Assembly (NCBI GenBank): GCA_002311835.1
Contig: DBZY01000064.1
Location: 43,854 to 81,660 of the forward strand
DNA length: 37,807 bases
Direction: 5' to 3'
From: Proteobacteria bacterium UBA1148
Lineage (GTDB): Bacteria; Pseudomonadota; Gammaproteobacteria; Steroidobacterales; Rariloculaceae
The notes beneath the pieces are model-generated. The model was given only the letters and a program-made list of their open reading frames with translations. It did not search any database and was not told the DNA's origin. The translations under genes were made by a program, and so were the position numbers. Of the stretch, positions 26,227-32,978 are shown piece by piece (positions within the stretch are counted from its first letter, which is position 1; every line of letters starts with the position of its first letter).

Positions 26227-27244
26227 GGGACGCCTCCAGATTCAAACCGCCCATCCCCTGTCGGATGCTGACAATGGTCCATGCAAGACTCAAGCACAAC
26301 GCCAGGCCCAAAGGCCAGTAGAAGTACTCCGTGACGGGTCTGAATCCTTCTTCCTCCCTAGCGGCAGGCTCCAGCTCATCCAACATTGCGTAGATGCGTT
26401 GGAGCTCTTCTGTATCGCGAGCTCGAAAATAAACTCCCCCAGTTCCCTCAGCTATGGTTGTTAGCATCTGCTCATCCAAATCCGCAGACGGGTTTATCTG
26501 GCGAACTCCGAATAAAGATCGCACCATCAAAGCATCGGCACCAATTCCCACGGTATAGATCACCATTCCGCGGTCCCGTGCGAGATCAGCCGCCTTGAGA
26601 GGATCAACCGCCCCAGCCGTATTCGCACCATCGGTCAAAAGAATCAGCACTCGACGATTCTCATCAATACCCGCGTCGGTAAGCGTCTTGATACCGAGGC
26701 CGATTGCATCACCAATCGCCGTTTCCTTTCCAGCTAATCCGATTACAGCCTCGTCCAAAAACGTCTTCACTGTATCGCGATCGAAGGTCAGTGGTGTTTG
26801 CAGATAAGTTTCGCGACCAAAAAGAATGAGCCCGATGCGATCCCCTATGCGTCGCTCAATGAATTCTCTCGCAACAGATTTGGTGGCAGTCAGTCTATCC
26901 ACCCACTCGCCACCAAGTTGAAAATCTTGTTCCTCCATGCTGCCTGATAGATCAACCGCAACTAGGAGATCACGGCCTGTTACAGGGAGTGCGGTCGGTT
27001 CACCAATGTGTTGCGGCCTCGCGGCCGCAATGAGAACAAGTGCCCATATGCCCCATAGCAGCAGGAGCCTCCCAGCCGGACGACCGCTGGCAGCCCCGGC
27101 ACTCGTTAGTCCAATAAACTCGCCGGGATCAGGAACTTTCAAAGCAGCATCACGATCAATTGGGTCAACATTTGACCATCGCCGAACCAGCCATGGGATA
27201 GGTAACCCCAACAAAATCCACGGCCATGCAAAATACCACGTCAC
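26219..27244 (-). CDS. batA: BatA: membrane-anchored VWA-domain protein
   Basis: The 341-aa protein has an N-terminal helix (about 3-21), a second helix (about 60-77), a periplasmic or cytoplasmic VWA domain and a C-terminal helix (about 308-327). The VWA metal site is D98-L-S100-G-S102, with LTFDRDTVKTF and ILLTDGANTAG supplying the Thr and Asp positions. FRARDTEELQRIYAMLDELEP before the last helix is typical of BatA. It begins at GTG 27244, directly after the DUF4381 gene stop. Such proteins are thought to act with the MoxR ATPase in metal-centre or protein-complex maturation. The client is unknown. Confidence 0.9.
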   Translation of the reverse strand: MTWYFAWPWILLGLPIPWLVRRWSNVDPIDRDAALKVPDPGEFIGLTSAGAASGRPAGRLLLLWGIWALVLIAAARPQHIGEPTALPVTGRDLLVAVDLSGSMEEQDFQLGGEWVDRLTATKSVAREFIERRIGDRIGLILFGRETYLQTPLTFDRDTVKTFLDEAVIGLAGKETAIGDAIGLGIKTLTDAGIDENRRVLILLTDGANTAGAVDPLKAADLARDRGMVIYTVGIGADALMVRSLFGVRQINPSADLDEQMLTTIAEGTGGVYFRARDTEELQRIYAMLDELEPAAREEEGFRPVTEYFYWPLGLALCLSLAWTIVSIRQGMGGLNLEASLG

Positions 27245-27245
27245 G

Positions 27246-27734
27246 TTAGATTCTCACCGGCTGAGCCTTGACCCAAGCAATACAGAGCACTCCCAGCTCT
27301 AGGCAGCGTTCGCTCTCAAGGCTCTCAACTGTCGTGTAAGGAGCTGATAACAGCAGCCGCCCAGCACCGCGGGTGAAGCCCGTCTGTTTCCAGCAGGTAT
27401 CCAGGAACGAGAGCCACCCCTCCCCAACTAAACCTGCCACTCGATCCGGATCACTGCTTACCGTCATCGCGAAACGTCTCAATGTAATCGATATTCTCTG
27501 GGCACAGTAAACAGGCTCCTCGCCCGCATGCAGCGCTCCCATGGCCTTTCGTAGCTCTCGACCCGCAGCACGGTGGCGACGCGTGGCATAAAAACGTATC
27601 GCTAATGATGAAACCGCGATCAATGCCAGTCCGCCAAGAAACCACCACCCGAACGCTAAAGGCCACCAAGCAACTGCCTCCGGAAGGTGGATATCCCGCA
27701 ATGGTATCTGAGTTGGATCGAGGCTCGGATTCAT
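27246..27734 (-). CDS. DUF4381 membrane protein of the Bat operon
   Basis: This protein is 162 aa from the ATG at 27734. The start overlaps the DUF58 gene stop in an ATGA, with AAAGG just upstream; longer readings from 27788 lie inside the DUF58 gene. The pattern QIPLRDIHLPEAVAWWPLAFGWW followed by a hydrophobic helix (LGGLALIAVSSLAIRF) is typical of DUF4381. The cytoplasmic part contains a helical domain ending AWVKAQPVRI. It is always found, as here, between DUF58 and VWA genes. The function is unknown. Confidence 0.82.
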   Translation of the reverse strand: MNPSLDPTQIPLRDIHLPEAVAWWPLAFGWWFLGGLALIAVSSLAIRFYATRRHRAAGRELRKAMGALHAGEEPVYCAQRISITLRRFAMTVSSDPDRVAGLVGEGWLSFLDTCWKQTGFTRGAGRLLLSAPYTTVESLESERCLELGVLCIAWVKAQPVRI

Positions 27735-28660
27735 CGGCCTTTGAAGTGTCTCGTAAGCACACTGTAAGGATCTATAGCAGTGGAACACTCTAGCAACTGA
27801 ACTCCAGGGAGACGAGAGAGATTCTCCAGAGGTGCCCGGATGGCCTGAAAACGGTCATGATAGGTCTCCCGGGAACGAACGTTCTCGGTGTCGATAACCA
27901 CCGATCGGTTACCCATATGAACACGATACCGGCCAGGGGGTGGAAGCGTGCTTTCCAGAGGATCAAAGAATTGCACTAAGGACACGTCGCTGTGGCGGGC
28001 TAGTTGCCGGAGATGGCTTTCAAACGAATCTGGAAGTGAGCGAAAATCACTGAGTAAGAAAATCTGGCTGCCGGGTCGCGCGACCCTCATCAGCCGTAAA
28101 AGAGAGCGCCGTGTCTCGGGAGTCTGCGTAGCTTGCCCCGCAGACATCCAAAAAGTGGGCTCAGTAAGCACGCGGAAGAATCTCAGTGCGGCGCGGTGCC
28201 CGAGGCAGGGCCTGAGTTCTACGTGTTCACGCTCGGAGAAAACCAGTCCACCGAGGCGGTCACCGTTAGCCACGGCACTCCACGCTACAAGGGCGGCGGT
28301 TTGAGCAGCCCTTACTGCCTTGTAGGCGCCTTTGGTAGCGAACATCATAGACTTGCGAAGATCAAGCCAGATGAACACAGGACGATCCCGTTCCTCTCGA
28401 AAAACCTTGGTATGAGGTTTCCCCGTGCGCGCAGTAACGCGCCAGTCAATGGTACGCAAATCGTCACCGGGCTCATAAGGACGGGCTTCGTCAAATTCGA
28501 CACCTCTACCTTTGAACCGAGATATGTGCCCCCCAGCGTCCAATGCACGCACGCGTGATGCACCAACACGAAGGGATTCACCGGTTTGCTTCAGCCCAAT
28601 GAGTTCAGCCAGCTCGATTCGCGCCGGTGAGGACACGGTCGCTGGCACTCCGCTTGTCAC
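27731..28660 (-). CDS. DUF58 domain protein of the MoxR operon
   Basis: This soluble 309-aa protein has the DUF58 signature: RGVEFDEARPYEPGDDLRTID, WRVTARTGKPHTKVFREERD and a VWA-like segment VFIWLDLRKSMMFATKG. The late ILLSDFRSL-like FLLSDFRSLPDSF is also typical. The start is GTG at 28660, which forms a GTGA overlap with the MoxR stop. No membrane segment is visible, unlike longer DUF58 proteins. It probably works with the MoxR ATPase; its exact role is not known. Confidence 0.88.
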   Translation of the reverse strand: MTSGVPATVSSPARIELAELIGLKQTGESLRVGASRVRALDAGGHISRFKGRGVEFDEARPYEPGDDLRTIDWRVTARTGKPHTKVFREERDRPVFIWLDLRKSMMFATKGAYKAVRAAQTAALVAWSAVANGDRLGGLVFSEREHVELRPCLGHRAALRFFRVLTEPTFWMSAGQATQTPETRRSLLRLMRVARPGSQIFLLSDFRSLPDSFESHLRQLARHSDVSLVQFFDPLESTLPPPGRYRVHMGNRSVVIDTENVRSRETYHDRFQAIRAPLENLSRLPGVQLLECSTAIDPYSVLTRHFKGR

Positions 28661-29631
28661 GGAACTCCGATCCGAGAGACAAGCATGTCAACTATCTGGT
28701 CTGGCGTTTGCCCGGCAGCCTCCGCTTCGAAGCTAAGCAGAATCCGGTGTCGCAGGATGTCATGTACCACCGATTGGATATCTTCCGGAGTTACGTAATC
28801 CCGACAAGCAAGCCAAGCGTGGGCGCGAGCACATCTATCTAGGGCAATGGTCGCCCTCGGGCTGGCCCCGTACTGTAAAAGCCCTTGAAGATCATCGCCG
28901 TACCGATCAGCCTTTCTTGTCGCAAGCACGATCTGCACGATGTATTCCTCAAGTGGCTCAGATAGATGCAGTGCCAAAACATCCTGACGGGCCGCCAGTA
29001 TATCTGCCTGAGTTAGTACCGTCTGAGGTTGAAACAGTTCTGCGTCTGTTACAGAGCGTTTTGCTTCGGCCCGATTAAGTTCCAGAATTGCGTGTTCACC
29101 GTCGGCATCTGGGTAGTCTACGAACACATGCATTAAAAAACGGTCCAACTGTGCCTCAGGAAGTGGGTAAGTGCCTTCCTGCTCAATGGGGTTCTGGGTT
29201 GCCATAACCATGAAGAGCTCGGGCAAAGGATAGGTTACTGAACCAACGGTTATCTGTCGCTCCCCCATCGCCTCAAGAAGTGCTGACTGAACTTTCGCTG
29301 GTGCCCGATTAACTTCATCGGCAAGAACCAGATTGTGAAATAGCGGCCCCTGACGAAATACAAATGAGCTGTCTTGAGGACGATAGATCTCGGTACCGGT
29401 AAGATCGGCCGGAAGTAGGTCAGGCGTGAATTGTAGACGATGGAAATCCCCTTCAACGCTGTTACTCAATACCTTTATTGCCCTGGTTTTCGCAAGCCCG
29501 GGCGCACCCTCCACCAGGATATGTCCATCACAGAGCAACGCCACCAACATACGATTGAGAAGAGCCGCCTGTCCAACGACGAGGGCGGCCAGATGTGCTT
29601 CAAGGGCAGCGAACTTTTCTTGTAAGGACAT
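28657..29631 (-). CDS. MoxR-family AAA+ ATPase
   Basis: This 324-aa AAA+ protein heads the operon. Walker A is GAPGLAKT (42-49), Walker B is LVLADE (101-106), then VNRAPAKVQSALLEAMGERQITVG, sensor 1 ATQNPIEQEGTYPLPEAQLDRF, and the sensor 2/lid segment GASPRATIALDRCARAHAWL. These are diagnostic of MoxR. It acts as a chaperone-like motor with VWA partners, here the Bat proteins. The ATG at 29631 has no strong ribosome site. A strong inverted repeat lies just upstream (29675-29710), separating it from the propeller gene. Confidence 0.93.
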   Translation of the reverse strand: MSLQEKFAALEAHLAALVVGQAALLNRMLVALLCDGHILVEGAPGLAKTRAIKVLSNSVEGDFHRLQFTPDLLPADLTGTEIYRPQDSSFVFRQGPLFHNLVLADEVNRAPAKVQSALLEAMGERQITVGSVTYPLPELFMVMATQNPIEQEGTYPLPEAQLDRFLMHVFVDYPDADGEHAILELNRAEAKRSVTDAELFQPQTVLTQADILAARQDVLALHLSEPLEEYIVQIVLATRKADRYGDDLQGLLQYGASPRATIALDRCARAHAWLACRDYVTPEDIQSVVHDILRHRILLSFEAEAAGQTPDQIVDMLVSRIGVP

Positions 29632-29674
29632 AGGCTTAAGCGCGGCTCAAAGCGGTGAATCTTACCGATCTGGG

Positions 29675-29710
29675 ACACCGCAAGCCACTGGCTACAAGGG
29701 CTTCCGGTGT
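29675..29710. repeat. Strong inverted repeat between the propeller gene and moxR
   Basis: ACACCG-c-AAGCC at 29675-29686 pairs with GGCTT-c-CGGTGT at 29699-29710, giving 11 base pairs with one C-C mismatch and a 12-nt loop. It lies in the 94-nt gap between two same-strand genes. Neither strand has a T-run after it, so it is not a standard intrinsic terminator. It could still separate the two transcription units through Rho or RNase processing. Confidence 0.6.
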
Positions 29711-29725
29711 GGTTTGCCCCCGAAA

Positions 29726-30856
29726 TCAGTGACAAACGTTATTCGAGAGTCCTATGGTGAACGCACCGATCCGGCCGTTGACAGCCGAGATGTAGCTAAC
29801 CTCTTGTTTCTCAAGATCTATCACCGCTACCTCAGCACTGTCGCTTGAGGCGAGATACGCCTGCCGCCCATCGGAAGAACCCAGGGCACCCAGCGGTATG
29901 AAGTTGAGCTCCCCTGACTCGATCACCGATTTTCGATTGTTGTCGTAAATGTAAAAGTTACGATTCTCAGAGCTTGCTAGGAGATTCATGCGATCAAACC
30001 GTCCGACCGTAACCAGATCAATTCCTTTGCCGATCACCACGTCATCAAATTCCGTAAATAGATGCTGCTCGATGGAAACGAACCGACCAGACTCCTTATC
30101 CATCATGTATAAAAATACCCCTTCAGGCGTCGTGTATGGGCGAGCCGGTCGCGCTCCAATATCAAATGTCTTGTAAACAACTTTCGAGAATGCATTGATA
30201 CTGTAGACCTCTCCAGTCGTTTCGTTTGCGACATAGACGTAACGCCCATCTAAACTCCGGCTAGGGGAAGAAAGCATTTGCCCAAGCTCATCCGTCACTT
30301 CAATCTCGGAAGTTCGTTTGACGTTACTATCGATTAGCCCGATCGTTCCATCCCGATCATTGCTGTACCAGATATCGACTTCGTTGGGATCGAAGAGAAC
30401 ATCCGTCGTCGGTGGAAAATCTTCAAGTGTGAATAGTATCTGCCCTCCGTATGCCGAGAACAGCACAAAACTACCTGCCTCACTGTCGCTGAATCCGATC
30501 TTAGAACCTGTGGTATCGAGTACCATGTGTCGCGGCACCATAGGCAACACAACCTCCTTCGCAAGCTTCTGAGTCTTCAGGTTGTACATACTGACGAGCT
30601 GCTGTTCGAGATTGGTATAGATCAGGACGGGTGCGAAAGGCGTGGCGATCAGATCGTCAACTCTATGTTTTGTTTCGATTCGGAAAACAACCTCATTTAC
30701 CCGAAGATCGATCACGTCGATGATGGGATCCACCGCATCAGCAACGAACATTAAATGCTGCGGGTTAGAGATATCGACCGCTGCTAAAAGATTTAACGGA
30801 CTCTGCAAAAAAACGACAAAGGCAATTAGTAATTGTCTTAAGAGAGAAATTTTCAT
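29726..30856 (-). CDS. Exported YVTN-type beta-propeller protein
   Basis: The 376-aa protein has a signal peptide (residues 1-25, LLIAFVVFLQSPLNLLAA). It is made of repeated blades such as HLMFVADAVDPIIDVIDL, RSLDGRYVYVANETTGEVYSI and DGRQAYLASSDSAEVAVIDL. There is no CxxCH heme site, and only a few scattered histidines (34, 64, 110, 265, 376). It is the last of four co-oriented genes after CcdA (24 nt gap), SCO and the heme-propeller protein. It may be an accessory or scaffold to that protein. A link to heme-d1 proteins such as NirF was considered but no clear motif supports it. Its function is unknown. Confidence 0.7.
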   Translation of the reverse strand: MKISLLRQLLIAFVVFLQSPLNLLAAVDISNPQHLMFVADAVDPIIDVIDLRVNEVVFRIETKHRVDDLIATPFAPVLIYTNLEQQLVSMYNLKTQKLAKEVVLPMVPRHMVLDTTGSKIGFSDSEAGSFVLFSAYGGQILFTLEDFPPTTDVLFDPNEVDIWYSNDRDGTIGLIDSNVKRTSEIEVTDELGQMLSSPSRSLDGRYVYVANETTGEVYSINAFSKVVYKTFDIGARPARPYTTPEGVFLYMMDKESGRFVSIEQHLFTEFDDVVIGKGIDLVTVGRFDRMNLLASSENRNFYIYDNNRKSVIESGELNFIPLGALGSSDGRQAYLASSDSAEVAVIDLEKQEVSYISAVNGRIGAFTIGLSNNVCH

Positions 30857-30880
30857 AACAATCGCGCTCCGTCTTTCCTT

Positions 30881-32242
30881 CTAGATCAATCCAAGATATG
30901 GGTAAATCATGTCACTGACAACATGAAAATTGTCAGTGACCAAGATCAGTCCGAAAATAATAATAATGGCCATACTCGCATAGCTCAGCGGTTTGGAGTT
31001 ATTAGCCAAAAACATCAGTATGCTGTCCATCTTCGAGATGTAATAAGCAGAAAGTAGAAACGGAATCGCCACACCGATACCAAATGTCAGCATGATCCCC
31101 GCTCCAATCGAAGCACTTCCGATGGCACCAACATAAACTACCAGCGTAGCGACGATCGCACCGCCAAAACATGCTGTACATCCCAGTGCATAACCCATGG
31201 AGGTCAGAACGGTACCCACCGTATCCCGGAAGGACAATGACTCCATGGCGCGACGATCGGGTATGCGGCAAGCAAAATCGCGCGTCCCTCTAAAACCTAT
31301 CCACAATCCCAAGAGAATCACGATAACACCGGACACAACAGCCACAAGACGACTATATTCCGAGAAAGCAAGCTGAGCCTGATGGCCCACCGCCCCGATA
31401 AATGCTCCTGCCAGTGCGTATAGAGAAATAAAACCTAGGACGAAAGCAAATGCGAGCTGGGTTATTTTTCGACGGATGAAGGGAGTCAGTTGAACCGCGC
31501 CTCCCACCGCCTGCCCAGGTACCGTGGAAAACCCAGCGATGACGCCCCCAAAAACCACAACAAGTTGAAGCAAACAGGGTGTCAGTACCGAGGAAAGAAG
31601 GCCCGCCCCCAGAGCGAGCACTGCTACTGGTGTGATGTCCGCACTGGATTTCAGTTCATCTGGCAAGCTATACGGAGCCTCCCAACTTCCCACGAAAGTA
31701 AGCGGTCGCTCACTCCCCAAGTAGCGATTGGAGATATAGAGTCGCAATCGTCCCGCTCCTTCTATATCGATTAGATTCCCCTCAGCATCGCGTTTCGGAA
31801 AGGTGTAGACACTTAACCGATGGTGCCCCACAAGACTTGGACCATCCGAGACTGACGGAAAGTACTCATCGTCACCGACGCGCAAAGACGCCACTGGCAC
31901 CTCATCTGGTAAATCGCCCCGGTGAATAGTTTCAGCAACAAAAAAGATTAGGTTTCTGTCCGGCCGAAGATTCCCAACGATAGTTGCCCGATCGACATAC
32001 TGGAAGTACTCGTCGGTGGCCAACGTCGCGGTAATCTCTAAGTCTGGCGTACGGATAAGCTCCCGAGTCAAGTAACGGGACACGCTACCAGCCTTGATCA
32101 TGCGGCTATCGTCTCCGACGCCCCTGAGCAGTTGTTGACCCTGTACAAAGTACGGAAAGACTAGCCATGACGAAGCAATAACAAATCCTAAGAATAAAAG
32201 CGCGCTCAGCTTAATAGGGTTGGTGCGGGTTGCGATGTCCAT
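30881..32242 (-). CDS. CcdA/DsbD-type membrane thiol transporter with N-terminal domain
   Basis: This 453-aa inner-membrane protein probably carries reducing equivalents across the membrane. Residues 12-32 are an anchor or signal, 35-200 form a beta-rich periplasmic domain without cysteine, and about 203-440 hold 6-7 hydrophobic helices. The redox cysteines are expected at C223 (in SVLTPCLLQL) and at C355/C358 (in LGCTACFGG), which match the proline-flanked TM cysteines of CcdA/DsbD. Unlike DsbD, there is no N-terminal cysteine pair and no C-terminal thioredoxin domain, and it is longer than CcdA. It lies 12 nt after the SCO gene, so reduction of SCO or heme-protein cysteines is the inferred job. 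Confidence 0.8.
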   Translation of the reverse strand: MDIATRTNPIKLSALLFLGFVIASSWLVFPYFVQGQQLLRGVGDDSRMIKAGSVSRYLTRELIRTPDLEITATLATDEYFQYVDRATIVGNLRPDRNLIFFVAETIHRGDLPDEVPVASLRVGDDEYFPSVSDGPSLVGHHRLSVYTFPKRDAEGNLIDIEGAGRLRLYISNRYLGSERPLTFVGSWEAPYSLPDELKSSADITPVAVLALGAGLLSSVLTPCLLQLVVVFGGVIAGFSTVPGQAVGGAVQLTPFIRRKITQLAFAFVLGFISLYALAGAFIGAVGHQAQLAFSEYSRLVAVVSGVIVILLGLWIGFRGTRDFACRIPDRRAMESLSFRDTVGTVLTSMGYALGCTACFGGAIVATLVVYVGAIGSASIGAGIMLTFGIGVAIPFLLSAYYISKMDSILMFLANNSKPLSYASMAIIIIFGLILVTDNFHVVSDMIYPYLGLI

Positions 32243-32254
32243 ATCAGTTACGCT

Positions 32255-32893
32255 TTATCGCATGGCTTGAATCAGAGTATCTGCCGGGGTCGAAAAAGTG
32301 AAAACATCTACCAGCTTTCCTATCGGATCAATTAGATAAACGTTCGCCGTGTGTTGCACGGTATAGTTGTTCTGCGTCTTGGTAACTGCATAACTTACCT
32401 TGAAGTTACTCGCCGCAGTGTTGATCTGCTCGATACTGCCGCCAAGGCCCATCATGCGCTCGCCAAACCTCGAGGCATAATCATCCGTCGTCGTCGGGGA
32501 GTCACGCTCGGTATCGACGCTAACGAAAATGCCCGTTGCTTCCTTTTCTACATCCCTAAGTGCTTTACCCATATTCAACACCATCATTGGGCAGACAGTC
32601 GGACAGTGAGTAAAGCCGAAGCCGAGGAGAATGTACTGTCCTAGAAAATCTTCGACTGAGACGATGTTTCCATTGCGATCTGTCAACTCGAACTCGACGA
32701 GGATGTCTCCGAGTGGATTACTGTCAGAGAGTCCAGCCTCGGCGAAATGACCTGCATGTGACTCGTCCGCTACATTGTGTCCCGAGGAGGTATCAGCGCT
32801 CGTATGCTGTGCCGACAAGATTCCGGGCAACAACATCACAACGCTCACTATCGCGAATAGTGTTACTCCAATATCTCCATCAACCCTTGTCAT
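32255..32893 (-). CDS. SCO1/SenC-type copper chaperone
   Basis: This thioredoxin-fold protein delivers copper to periplasmic copper enzymes. An N-terminal hydrophobic segment (about 9-27, FAIVSVVMLLPGILSA) serves as anchor or signal. The core has LLGFGFTHCPTVCPMM with C97 and C101, and the third ligand H181 in VQHTANVYLIDP. The linker between them and the anchor carries histidines 30, 39, 46 and 49, which may bind extra copper. The 212-aa length is normal. It sits between the heme-propeller gene and the CcdA-like gene, 12 nt from the latter. In cytochrome oxidase clusters, SCO serves Cu-A, but no oxidase genes lie here. Confidence 0.92.
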   Translation of the reverse strand: MTRVDGDIGVTLFAIVSVVMLLPGILSAQHTSADTSSGHNVADESHAGHFAEAGLSDSNPLGDILVEFELTDRNGNIVSVEDFLGQYILLGFGFTHCPTVCPMMVLNMGKALRDVEKEATGIFVSVDTERDSPTTTDDYASRFGERMMGLGGSIEQINTAASNFKVSYAVTKTQNNYTVQHTANVYLIDPIGKLVDVFTFSTPADTLIQAMR

Positions 32894-32947
32894 ACTTTTT
32901 AGAGACCTCGAGTCTAGTTTTTAGGGCTATTCCCAAATCGTGGGCTC

Positions 32948-32968
32948 CGACGCGCGCTCCCCGCGTCG
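32948..32968. repeat. Perfect inverted repeat between heme-propeller and SCO genes
   Basis: CGACGCG at 32948-32954 is matched exactly by CGCGTCG at 32962-32968 around a 7-nt loop. It falls within the 85-nt gap between two minus-strand genes of the same cluster. No T-run follows, so it is more likely to stabilise or process the upstream mRNA than to end it. Confidence 0.55.
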
Positions 32969-32978
32969 ATTCCAGCAT

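Noticed and set aside
28133..28558. 141-codon plus-strand ORF opposite the DUF58 gene
   Set aside because: It is a shadow of the DUF58 signature region; its composition reflects the complementary strand.
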